Part shown: positions 1 to 11,500 of the stretch, in pieces
Position numbering within the stretch: the stretch's first letter is position 1
Layout of the letters: each line of letters begins with the position of its first letter
Source: Bactrocera neohumeralis
Taxonomy: Eukaryota > Arthropoda > Insecta > Diptera > Tephritidae
DNA length: 64,000 nt
Direction: 5' to 3'
NCBI RefSeq assembly: GCF_024586455.1
Contig: NW_026089625.1
Span: 620,001-684,000, forward strand
The notes under the pieces: generated by a model
What the model saw: the letters and a program-made list of their open reading frames with translations, nothing else
Databases searched by the model: none
What the model was told of the DNA's origin: nothing
Made by a program: the position numbers and the translations under genes

Positions 1-204
1 CAAAAGCGTTTAATGTATTTATGATATTTTGTTTCGAAACAAGTTTGTTACCCACCGAGGATATCGTAGTTGGATCAAATTAGAAGAGGTTATTACAACT
101 TGTATAAGTAATACAATTCCTTTGGAATTTGTTTTTAGAAAATTTTATTTCCCTTGGTAATCCCAAGGGCAGCCGGTCTCCGCGGAAGAGTTGAAATAAC
201 TGAC

Positions 205-278
205 TACACACGTTCTTATGGACACATTAAGTTAGACAGCTGCACGACTACATAACTATGTCATTAAGAACGTGTGTA
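205..278. repeat. Inverted repeat with 14-bp perfect arms
   Basis: Arms at 205-218 (TACACACGTTCTTA) and 265-278 are perfect reverse complements separated by 46 nt. The region could form a hairpin or mark a degenerate mobile element end. No function is assigned. Confidence 0.7.
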
Positions 279-529
279 TTTTAATATTTGAGAGATGTCG
301 CTTGCAGTCTGTCGCTCTCTATGTGTTCAGCACATGACTCTTAGTTGCTGACATAGCAACTGTTTCCCAATTCTTGCTGTCTTGCGTTTATTTTGTGGTT
401 GTCACGCGCAAGGCTAAAAGTGTTCGATCAGCATAATGGCCGGATGCATACTGAATGCGGTATTGAGTTTCTTATTAACGTCACGGTGACGCGCCGTCAG
501 CGAATTCGGTGCAAGTGATATTTTTGCCG

Positions 530-606
530 GAGTTTTGGTTACCAATAACCAATATGACTTGAGTTTTGGTTACCTGTAACCAATATTACTTGAGTTTTGG
601 TTACCA
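530..606. repeat. 31-bp tandem repeat, about 2.5 copies
   Basis: The string GAGTTTTGGTTACC recurs at 530, 561 and 592, exactly 31 bp apart. Each full unit also carries a GGTTACC...TAACC partial palindrome. This is a small local tandem duplication. Confidence 0.85.
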
Positions 607-1139
607 ATTTTTTTTTTTTAATTTCTAATTTAATTTTTCTTTGACTCATTTATGCACACCCTGTTGAAGAAATGCGCGACTAGTTTTTAGTCAGGTCAAA
701 CACCAATTTGGATGTAATGGCATAGATGTCACTGGACTCATACTATTGTAAGCAATTCAGCAATGGGCTGAATTATTGTTTTCGACGCCATTTTTGTTTT
801 CACAAATTTGACGGCAAAAAGAAAGAAAGAAAGAAGCAACGAAATTCAACGGCCGACCATAGTGAATCGCATCGTCGTGATTGCGTTCATTTTTTTAACA
901 TTTTTTATCACATTTTAACCTTGTGATTTTAACTCAAAATACAAATATTTTGGTGAATTCGACTTCTGGTGGCGTGTGTATCAGATTTTTGTGTGTTTTC
1001 AGCACGTTTATCGTGCAAAAAATAACAATTTAGATTGAACAATATTACGTGTGGATTACTTTTCATTAGCGTAGTAAAGATTAATTGAAGAAACGGCGGC
1101 AAAATAAGTTTCCAATTTAGAATCGATAATATCGTTGAA

Positions 1140-4100
1140 ATGTCGAAAGCCAAGAAATTATCATTACCCAGTAATGACTCAACAGAATTTTACAATTATA
1201 AACCGAAAGACTTGATTTGGTGAGTACAAATTACTCCTTAACACAGCAAATGGAAGCATATTCACGAAATTCCAAGCGGGAGCAAAGTATTATTTGACAA
1301 ATGGCAGAAAAAATGGCGCACATAACCTAAAATTGCAATTGAAAATTGGGGGGAAACAATTGAAAATAAATACTCGTGGCTAGAAGTGGCCTACTCTTCT
1401 GAAAATTAGTTGTAACTAAGCTACGTTGTTAGGAAATAGCTTTAAAGTGAATCGAGTAAACAGTTATTTCAACGTCGACAGCTTGCATTATTTCTATCGC
1501 TCCGTTGGCACCAGAGCTGTACTATGTGTACGACGATATCGTTGCTACATTCGGCACTTCTTCCACCCATTCTAAAATATTGGTGTGATTGCTTCTCAAC
1601 CACTATTATCAATTTTCTCTTTCGTGGTTTAGGCAAAGTAAATAACAATTTCCCGCGCAATCTTTTTTCATAAAATAATTACTTCGCTTAACTATTGGAA
1701 TGTTCTACATTTAGTTGAATTTATTGAGGATTCAATGGGTTAAAATATTAATGTTTTATTTTTAAATTTCAGGGCAAAGATGAAAGGCTTCACACCATGG
1801 CCGGCAATGGTAAGTACAATAATTAAACCCTCAGTTTAAAAAATATCCAAGTTTTATTTTGACTGTACTTTTGCTTGCCACACAATGTTGCTGGTTTTTC
1901 AACGCTTTGTTTGCGTTACTTGTATGTGGTATCCAAATACATATAGTTTATGTCTATACAGGCATTTGCATTACATTTGCTGAAGGTTGTCAACAGCGAC
2001 AATGCCTCAAATATAACATTTTAAAATTGTTTTCCAAAACAAAACAAGTTAACTTATATGGCTATAAGTAAAACCATTAAAAAATATTAGAATACTTACA
2101 CTAACATGGAAACGTATATTTAATTTAGAATTATTATAAATATAATATATATGTGTTTTGGTATTTATTATGAAAAACTAAGCATACCACTACATATGCT
2201 CTATAAATTTTCTCAATCATATGTTATTTAGATTGTTGAACCCTCCATCGATCTTTTGAATCAACCGCGCAAAGCTAACACAAAAAGTGTGTTTTTCTTT
2301 GGAACACGAAATTTGTAAGTAATTTTTCTTATATACATATGTACATATGTATTTATAGCAATGATCAAAGCAAACTAGAATAAAATCTGAAGTTGAATAA
2401 AAATTTTAATATTTTGCTCTATCGAAACCCTTAGCGCTTGGATAGAAACGAATAATATAAAACCTTTTGAAGGGCCTTGGAAAGCCGAATTAGCAAAAGT
2501 TAATAAGCCAAATTCGTTTCGTCATGCAATGGCTGATATTAATACTTATATTGAAGATCCCACAGAGGTTGATGCGGAGGTCAGCAAAAATACGATCAGT
2601 AATCATTCCACTGAGGCAGACTTCGATAAGATTCGCGATGGATTAACGGATGATGATACAACAAATGACATTCGTGGCATTGATGATGCTGATAATGGTG
2701 TAGAGACCATAACCGGTGATGTTGCGGTTGATTTGGATGATGTACAGCCTTCTTACAAAACCCCTGTCAAGCGCACGCCCAAAGCCAAAGCGAGCGCTGT
2801 AGCTACAATCAAAGCAAAATCATCTGTTAGTGGAACTGTCGCTAAATCGTCAACAAAACGACGTCGCTCATCACAAACCGCAAATAGCAGTTCAAAGCGT
2901 AAACGAAATTCGTCAGTTGGTGCCCTTGAAGATCTAAATGATTATATAAATCGTAAATCCACGACAACACCACCTTCACGACGTAAAATAAATCCCGATG
3001 CTTTGGCTCACATTGGCAGCACATCGCGGCGCAATGTTAACTCAATCGCTCTACTTGATCGTCCGGTAGTATCGCGCCCAGAAGCGCAAGCAATTGATAT
3101 GAATGCGCGTTCCCAAACTCTAGCAGAACGGGACATTACACCGTCTCAATTGACTTTTGGTTTCCTGGGTCTGGGGATCATGGGTTCAACCATTGTAAAA
3201 GATTTGCTATGCACCGGTCACAAAGTGGTCGTCTGGAATCGCACAATGTCAAAGGTAAGTAAAATGACATTAAGATGTTGTCTAAAGTTATAAAAAGGTA
3301 TCTAAAGTTATAAAAAGGTATCTAAAGTTTCAAAACGGTTATATGGGTGTTCTCCGGTGTGCATAAATCCTTAAACTACATTACATAATATTTGAAAGAA
3401 CACAATATTATATTAATATTGGCATTTTACAAAATAATATCATAGCATTTGAAATAAGAAAAAATAAGCGCCTACTTATATTATATTCCGACGATTGGAA
3501 TCGTTGGAGCCAAATCACTCGTGTATGTACTCGAGCTCTTAAAAAAGGCTACATCCGGCAAAATATTCTCAACTCCAAATGTATTTTTCAAGACTTTTCG
3601 AGCAATTTTAGTGTTCATTAAATTAATGGGTACTTACTTCGTACCGGTGTTGACCAACCAGCGTAATTTTTTTTTAATTGTCAATCAATGTAAATGTTGA
3701 CAAAATTTGCATAATCGTCACAATTATCGACTTTGACTGCAGAAATATTTCGAACGAGTGAAACGTGCCCTGAAAGCAGTCTCAATTATATTTCACAGAA
3801 TAAAAGAGTTTGTTCACATATAGTTATTGGTAACACAATATTTAGGATTATTTGTGTCCAAACGTCCGTGCACCGGAAAAATTGAGAAAAAATTGTGACA
3901 TCTTGTTGATACTTGGTACCGGTTTAATATGAGAAAAAATTTAATGTGGAATGTTGACAGAAAAAGTTAACAAAATCCAAAAAAGAAAAAAAAAACGGAA
4001 GAAGAAGAGAAATCAGCTGCTTTTATTTACTAATTTGCATGAATATAAGCGTACAAAGTGCGTGTGAATATTGTTATGTACTAAATACATATGTACAAAT

Positions 4101-7100
4101 GTCACTCATTATTCCCGTCCTGCTATATGGTGTAGAAGCATGGACGGTGACAACATCTGATATTCATTCTGGATATTGTAGCATCCAATATATGTCCTGC
4201 GTGCAATGAGTCTTCGCTTAAGACTGGCCACTTCTTTACATGCCCCACCAGCCCCACACAAAGAGTACAGCTCTGAAAGTGTTCGACGCAGTAACCGCCG
4301 GGGGAAGCAGAGGAAGAGGAAGACCTCCAATTCGCTTTAAATCTCAAATTGGTACCACATTGCAAAAAAAAAGAAACGACTGACGCGCTGCTGTTAACTC
4401 GGCTATAACCGCGAAAGCGTTTTCTACTCCAATAAAGAAGTTATGTAAAGTCTCAGTTTTTGATTCTTAAATTTTTTCATTTAATAAGTTCTGACTGCTG
4501 TAGCCATCGTCTCTCCATAAAGTACATTAAGACTTTTTTAGTTAATGTTGTGTTTATATAGAAAATGTGCATTGCATTGATAATTTAATATATTGAAATA
4601 ATTATACTTCATTTTTCAAAATTCTTTAGAATACAACTTTTTGCATCTTTGGTTATTTTTTATTGTTGGTCTACAATTTATGAAGTAAACATTTATACTG
4701 TTAACTAAATACAACCAACTTTGCAGTGTACACCGTTCGCTGAAGCTGGTGCCGATGTCAAAGGCACACCTATGGATGTGGTTGAAGCTTCAGATGTTAT
4801 ATTCTGTTGTGTTTCAGATCCAAAGGCATCAAAAGATGTGAGTATTTTAAAGTATATTTCATATTAAATAGGCATGTCAAAATACTAAGTAAAATAAAAA
4901 TTGTATTTCAGCTGGTATTTGGCAATTGTGGCGTGTTGGGCGTTAAGGAAATGAACGGTAAGGCCTATGTTGAGATGTCGACAATAGACCCTGAAACTTC
5001 GCAAGACATAGCTGAAGGAATACAATCTGCAGGCGGGCGTTATTTGGAAGTGCAAGTAATTATAAATATAGTTTTTTACTTCTACTTTCTTGAACAAGAT
5101 TTTTATCATTTTTCGTTCGTAGATACACGGCACACGACAAGAGGCCGAAGATGGTATGCTTATCATTTTAGCAGGTGGAGACCGTTCAGTCTTTGAAGAC
5201 TGTCATTCTTGCTTCAAAACTATTGCCAAAAACACATTTTTCCTGGGCGGTAAGTTGCGTATACTTACGAGTATTTCCTCATTGCTATTTAGAAAATTCT
5301 TAATTTTATCCAAAATGATATGACAAATACTTTACCGTTCCCACGACAGTCGGGTATGCGTAACCGGAACGGACCCGGATTTTTCTTTATCCGGGGAAGA
5401 ATTGTTCCGCTACAACAACAACGAATACTTTACCCCAAACTGAAACTCCATCTGGCATTACTACGGACCAATAAGTCTATGTATTCCGTAACAAGCGGCC
5501 AATATAACCTAATCTAACTGAATGATAAATTAGCATGGTAGCCTTTTAATAAAAAAAACGCTTGCTATTACAAAATCACTGTTCACATCTTTATAAAATC
5601 TTTAGCGATTTTTAAATATGGTTATAAAGCGGACTAACAGTTAATTTGTAGTTGCCTTAGAAAATTAAAACAAAAATATATCTTATTTTTGACGACTAAC
5701 AATTTTCAATTTAAGGTATATAGATAGATAGTTAATAATGAGGTATTGCACTGCGACCTATTGTGCCCTCTCCTATATCACATTTGGTCACCAAGGTCCA
5801 GCATACGGAATAATTCCAAGAGCCTGCTGAGCGTTACTGAACCTAGGGCCCCAAGCTGAACAATCCAGAATCAGTTGTACTGGGGTTTCCTGTTCCATGT
5901 CGCAGAACCGGCAGTTAGTGCAAGAGACTATGTCCATGTCGCGCGTCGAGGAGGCGAAATTTGTAACGAGGAAGGTTAATTATTTTCTTAAACCTTGAGA
6001 GGCTCTGCCTGCTACCAGGGCTGTTCGTTCTCCAATCTCTCCTTCGTGCGGAGCAGCTCCTTAAGAGTGTGGGACCCCACTGCAATGCATGGTTCTGGTC
6101 CCGCCATCAGCTGCCGCAGAGCGGGCTAGTTCGTCGGCTTTCTCATTTCCGGCTACCCCTTTATGTCCCGGCACCCAGATTAGGTGTACCCGGATGCTGA
6201 GATAGATGACGATACGCCGGTTGAGATAGTTGCGGTGGAGATTGAGTTCTACGCACTGACTTATAGCAAAAACTTCTACTTGGAAAACGTCCCATTGGTA
6301 TTAATAGCTTGGTATACGGTCCCGCGATGCCTTCCGGTGTTTTCGAGACGTCAGTGTACCAGTGGATAGTACTGCTACTCTGTCTTGCTGCCGAAGTATC
6401 TCTAAAATTCTTTGTGAAGTTAATACACTTTGTAACGCCGTCCCTTGGCAGAAGGGCCAGAGGCATGTTTTCCCCTAGGGCATTCATCGGTTGAGAAGAC
6501 ATTATCTTCCCTTTGCCGAAACCCTCTGCTGACATTTGCAGCATGGTTACTTAACTTTTCTCAGCTTTACCCCTACCATTATATATAAAAGTAGTATTTC
6601 ATATCACAATAGTCATTACTGTTATATTAGTTAAAATAATTAGTTTAATTTTTCGCACTTGGTTTTATTTTAATGTGCAATGTTATTTTTATTTCTATTT
6701 TTTTGAAAACGCCTTACCCCAATTTAGCAGAAGTTGGGAATGCTTGCAAAGTAAATTTGATACTGCAAACGATAGTCGGAGTCAGTTTGGTTGGATTAGC
6801 AGAGGCTTTAGCATTGGGTATGTAATAAATGCACATACATGCAAGAATTTATATATAATTGTCCTGTTTTGTTTAATTGCAGCCGACCGTTTCTCAATTT
6901 CATTAAAGGACATTATTGACATATTTGAATTAACGTCAATGAAATCGCAATTATTATTAGCCAAAGGCAAAGGCAAGTTATTGATTTACTTATAATACGC
7001 TATGAAGTAAATTGAATAAAACTGTTCCATATCTTCATAGAAATGGCCAAAGGAGACTTCAACCCACAACAACCACTGAGTCACATGCAAAAAGATTTAC

Positions 7101-7240
7101 GCCTTGTGCTCAGTATGGCGGAGAATTTGGACCAATCGATGCCTGTGACTGCAATTACAAATGAAGTTTTTAAGCACACAAAACGTCTTGGCTATAGTGA
7201 ACACGATTCGAGTGCCGTATTTGTAAGATCCAGATTTTAA
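1140..7240 (+). CDS. Ndf: Ndf / GLYR1 homologue: PWWP plus 6PGDH-like nucleosome-destabilising factor
   Basis: Exons 1140-1219, 1773-1809, 2232-2314, 2435-3254, 4727-4837, 4912-5055, 5123-5249, 6731-6817, 6883-6972 and 7041-7240 join in frame to 592 aa plus stop. Residues ~24-90 form a PWWP domain (KMKGFTPWPAM), which in this family reads methylated histone tails. Residues ~100-300 are an acidic then basic, low-complexity linker with KRRR/KRKR stretches that look AT-hook- or NLS-like. From ~307 a Rossmann fold of the beta-hydroxyacid dehydrogenase type begins (GLGIMG at 312-317), and the all-helical C-terminal domain starts near 468 (GEVGNACK). Drosophila CG4747/NDF is about 600 aa with the same order. 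Family knowledge: a nuclear protein that destabilises nucleosomes to aid RNA polymerase II; dehydrogenase activity is doubtful. Intron 9 needs a GC donor (6973-6974), and exon 8 has a tandem acceptor. Introns 4 and 7 hold LINE debris. The first downstream AATAAA is at 7674. Confidence 0.95.
3281..3330. repeat. 20-bp tandem repeat in Ndf intron 4
   Basis: The unit TCTAAAGTTATAAAAAGGTA occurs at 3281-3300 and 3301-3320, followed by half a unit. It is a recent local duplication 26 bp inside the intron. Confidence 0.9.
4098..4440 (+). mobile_element. 3' end of a non-LTR retrotransposon (same family as 61.9-64 kb)
   Basis: From 4098 the sequence matches the LINE at 63878 onward almost base for base for ~55 nt (encoding IIPVLLYGxEAWT). 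It then diverges through an internally rearranged C-terminal segment with a GRGRPP-like tail. It ends in AATAAAGAAG at ~4430-4440, as expected of a LINE 3' end. It is a 5'-truncated insertion in the sense orientation inside Ndf intron 4. Confidence 0.75.
5336..5424 (+). repeat. SINE-like short dispersed repeat, copy A
   Basis: Contains the family core (GTAACCGGAACGGACCCGG, then TTTATCCGG) and ends in a CAA-type simple tail (TACAACAACAAC). Related copies lie near 13.6, 14.3, 14.4 and 37.0 kb. The middle of this copy is deleted. It sits in Ndf intron 7. Confidence 0.7.
5735..6550 (-). mobile_element. LINE fragment with RNase H-like domain, degenerate
   Basis: Read on the minus strand, 6544 downward encodes a WYTDxSKTPEG segment followed by GPYTK.. 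and SIPMGRFP-like residues. This is the start of the RNase H domain found in I/Jockey-group LINEs. Further on are GNEKADELARS-like residues in another frame. Several frameshifts separate the pieces, so it is dead. The block is GC-richer than the surrounding Ndf intron 7 and lies antisense to the host gene. The clade assignment is from remembered motif patterns. Confidence 0.7.
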
Positions 7241-10200
7241 CATTTAGTTAATACAGCAACATTTTAAATGAATATCTAATATGTGCATTCAAATAATATG
7301 ACACGTACATATACCTATAAAACAACAACAACAACAAAAGAAACACTGAAATGCATCGGTTCAAAGCATTCGTTTCTTTTACATGTAATCCGTTGTAAAT
7401 GAAAATTTCCAATATGCCCATTTATAACATAATAATTATTAGGAAATTAATATAATGTTATGCGTCTACGCATTTTCGAAGTTAGGTTATTTCGAAAGCA
7501 ATTATCAATGACGGCAACAAAGGTCAGCAGCAATATCTCCAAAACACTAAATTTAAAAGATCAGTATATATTTTATGAGCCACATATAGAACAGAAATAG
7601 GTAAAATTTGGTGTCAGACCCATCACAGCAGCAAGAGCAGTCAGTAATAGACCATACATATAAACTAAATTGAAATAAATACTGACTGACGACTGATAAA
7701 AGTGCATTCAGATGTTTCAAGATAATGATACTAAAAAGTGGAATACGCAATCTGTGTAGAATAAATACACGTGTTTAATATATATATATAATATATGTAT
7801 ATATATTCGATTTATGATAAGGTTTAAGAAGAGGAAAATAATAAAAATGGCAAATATTTTGTGGAGATGACAGTGAGGTCGAAAATGTAGTAACGAATGT
7901 GTAAATGTGCGCATACAAAAATTTAAAAATATCCAAATTAATATCGCATGGCGCATTTTGCAAATCATTTATATATTTGTTTTTATATACATAAATAAAT
8001 AAAGAGGACAAACAATTCTATAAACAAAATATGTATTGGGTAAAATAATTATATGAAGAAGATAGGTGGGAATTAATATTCGAATATAATGGACTTGCTA
8101 CTCTAGGGTTCTTTATCTATAAGACTTGGTCTTAAAGTAAATGATTGACAGGTATTTGACTGAGCCTCTGATATATATGATGTGCGTTATCATATTCAAC
8201 AAAAGACAACATGTTAATTATAGAAATTTATATATTTTTTTTTAATATCAAAGGTTATAATATATTAACTGCCAACATACTTTATGTTCTAACCCTGATT
8301 ACGTAGTACACGCTTAGTACACAAAATAATAACACATGACTGCAAATCAGCAAACAAGTATAAAAAAATCTTGTCTTTATTTTTATTTTCGAACTTATTT
8401 GTGCTTTCTGTTTTCGGTAAAATTTCAGGTTAAATAACTAACTTTCATTTATGCCTTTTCTTTTCATTTTTTCCAAATGTAATGTGTTTCTGGTTCTTGT
8501 ACATTTTGGATGATATAACTGTATATCTAAGCAAAGAAATAATATAAAAAATACGGCCAATACCTTCTTTGTCACAAATGCCAAATGATTTCTTAGAAAT
8601 TAACATCTTACGGAAACTAAACAAAAATTATTTGTCTATAGCATACTATCAAAAATCCCAGCCAAATATTCAAGAAGCATTGGTTTTCTCTACACTGGAT
8701 TCAGAAATTGTAGCTGCAATTATGGATTGGATATTAAAAATCAAGTTACTGGAAATAAACAGAGCAGCTGTGGAGAACTTAAATCTACATACATACTTAT
8801 GTATAAGAACATTAAGTTTACAGCGGAGTTTATTGACAATTGGACAATAGTCTCTAAATCTTTGAAAAATAATTAATTGAAAGGATGTACGCATACTCAC
8901 ACGCACTAATCAGCTGCGAAACCTTCCTTTACTTTGCGCGAAAGTATCTTAAATGCCTTATCTTGTTTTTATTCTCTTAACAAACTTGTTTCGTATTAAT
9001 TAAGTTTTTAATATTTTGATGGTAGCTCATTTATGATTTCGATTTTTGCGAGTTGACAGTAATCTTTATTATCCAATGCAAGCTCATATAGTTTTACCAA
9101 GTATTTATTATGAAGTAAAATGGTTTCGACAACGTTATAATGCATTTTGATATGTACAAATGTATTTTCAATGAAAAGTAAAATGCATCGTATGAAAATA
9201 TATATGTATGTATGAACAAACAAATATATTGAAGAGAATCATAGAATGTGCATATACATATATTAAAACTTGAAAGAGATTAAAAAAGTGTGATTAATCG
9301 CTTCGCTGTAGAGTGTTCAATAATTTCCCAAAGTATCCAAATATTTACTTCTTCCAATATATTACAAATGAGCTGGCAATATGGTGTTAAAAGGTAAAAC
9401 CCTTATTTACAAAACAAAAAATAACTGTTTTCAAGTAAAGTCATTATTCAATTATATCAGATTGTGTTATTTCGGAGCATGCTTCCTCTTACGGATTTAA
9501 TTTTAATCCATAATGTAAAATAATCTTTAATGTTTTTCATGAATTCCTTGTTTACATTTTAATGAATTTAGGACTTAACAATCTCTTCGTACGCAGTTAT
9601 TACTCAAAAAACAGATTTTTGGCGGGAATGTTTGGTAGAAATATTTTTTTGTGTTATGAAAAATATATAAAAGCAAGACAGCTGGTACAGAATCACAATA
9701 TGAATATACACACTTGACAGTTCCCTGTTTTTGGTCTGTCGACAAAAACCTTATAATGAATCGTGAATTTTTAAAACAAAACGTTTGTGTCCATTGGTAA
9801 TTGAATACCCTCATTTATTGCTTTCAACGAGTCGGTAAACTAACGAATTTTCTTTGACAGGAATATGTATATCAAGCAACGAATGAACGAAAACCAGTTC
9901 AAAAGCGATTTACAAAAAATAGAAAATGGCGAACTTTGCTTTTCATTTTCCAAATTTGACATTAATTTTCTGTTGAAATTAAAACGGAGATATTTTCTAA
10001 TTAAAAAACGATAGGCTGTAATAATATGCAGTTATCAAAACAACATTTAATCAACTAAAAATTGACATGTGCGTTGTTTAAAATCTAAATATGAATATGT
10101 CGTCTGCCATTGCGTGTTGCTGAGGACTAAAGAAAAGCAACACCATTGTGACAAAGTATCGGCCAGTCGTATGTAGGTACATACTTAACATCCGCCAACG

Positions 10201-11500
10201 AATATTGTTATTGTTAATTGATTAAAGTATTACTTTCAAAAACAAAACACCAAAAAATCTTACCATTCAAATCTAAAAAGTGTAGATTATATCAAAAGTT
10301 AATGAATTTCAATGGGTAACCAGTCTGCGTATCGTGATGCGAAAAGCAACAACAAATTTGCAATTGTAGCTGCCAATAAATATACCAGTACTTTTTTCTG
10401 ACAATCTAATTCGATTTGGTGTTCAGAGATTGTGTTAACTGTGGGTGTGTGACTAATTTTCTCAAAGATTTATTCGAATAATATATTTGACCGGGCCACA
10501 ATTTTTCAAAAAGGTTGAAATTGATGTGGATTTAAAGAACGGCAAGTGGAGTTATCAGGCCAAATGCCAATGTAAGTTCATTACGGCGTACATGAAATTT
10601 TTCCCATGTTCATTACTTTTTATCTACATTTCATCAGCGTTAATTCATTCTATATAGCTTTCTTAATTATTTTGTATTTTTTACTACTCGCATATTTTCT
10701 TCTGCAAAATTTCACTCATAAATTGTGTCAAATGTAAGAATGGCTCACCAATTCAGAGTGTGTGCGAGAAAATAGGAGCTATTGCTAAAAATATGGTTAT
10801 TTCTTTCGTTCGAATAACGAAAAATTGAGGTTGGTTCGAGGTCGTAAAATCCTTACACTTCCTAAAGACTTGATTATATTAGATTTTCAGACGTCAACGG
10901 TTTTGACATTTCCACTTTTATTTACTTGTGTGTTTTGAAAGCGTATTCAACAGCGTTGACATTTCCTGTCAAAAAAAAAACAACAACTTATAGATGTCAT
11001 GTCATATGAGAGTACTTCGAAAATCGATGGAAATACATATCTTAAATTTAACGCGATAATGCTATGAGATGGTATTATAAAATCCCTATAAATTGTTTGC
11101 CGTCAAAAATCATTAATGTAAATTAGCCAGATCATTTGAAGTGTTTTACAATATAGATGTAAAAAAAATATTTGTGTAATGTGACCCCAAAAATATTTAT
11201 TTGACAGTGTTGAATTTTTTTAAATTTGTGAAATAGAAACGAAGTAAGAAGTACGGATAGTTTCAATAAACAAATAATGTGATTTATTAAATTCCTATAC
11301 AGGAGTTATTATACATGGCCATGCATACAATTTTGTAGAATCTCGAACTCTGTTGATTTGAAAGTTTTACCAGAGAATGTAAAAACATTTTTAGTTTCTC
11401 TGGTTTTACATAGGAAAATAACAAAATACGAAAGTAAAAGAGATAGATATAGTATACCTTTAAAAAGAAAAAAAGATAATAAGTGACAAAAGGATAGGAA
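7241..11500. other. Ndf 3' UTR and AT-rich intergenic DNA
   Basis: The start is the Ndf 3' UTR, with candidate AATAAA signals from 7674 onward. Beyond it are TATA microsatellites and short random ORFs, including a 93-codon one at 8569-8850 that I do not recognise and do not accept as a gene. A good GTAAGT donor follows a less AT-rich stretch at about 10570, so a non-coding exon here is possible but unproven. Confidence 0.5.

Larger units (their letters stand above)
1..1139. other. Non-coding region upstream of Ndf
   Basis: No convincing gene is seen here. The first ~700 bases are less AT-rich than most of the window and hold a long hairpin (205-278) and a short tandem array (530-606). This suggests an old repeat or LTR-type remnant, but I recognise no terminal repeats or coding domain. 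The Ndf promoter and 5' UTR must lie in the last few hundred bases. A DRE-like ATCGATA core sits at about 1122, just ahead of the start codon; it is a weak clue only. Confidence 0.5.

Noticed and set aside
7780..7805. AT microsatellites that might look like a CRISPR or regular array
   Set aside because: Simple-sequence repeats typical of fly DNA; no spaced repeats or Cas genes anywhere in the window.
8569..8850. 93-codon ORF in the region after Ndf
   Set aside because: No recognised domain, AT-driven codon use, and no promoter or splice context. Kept as non-coding.
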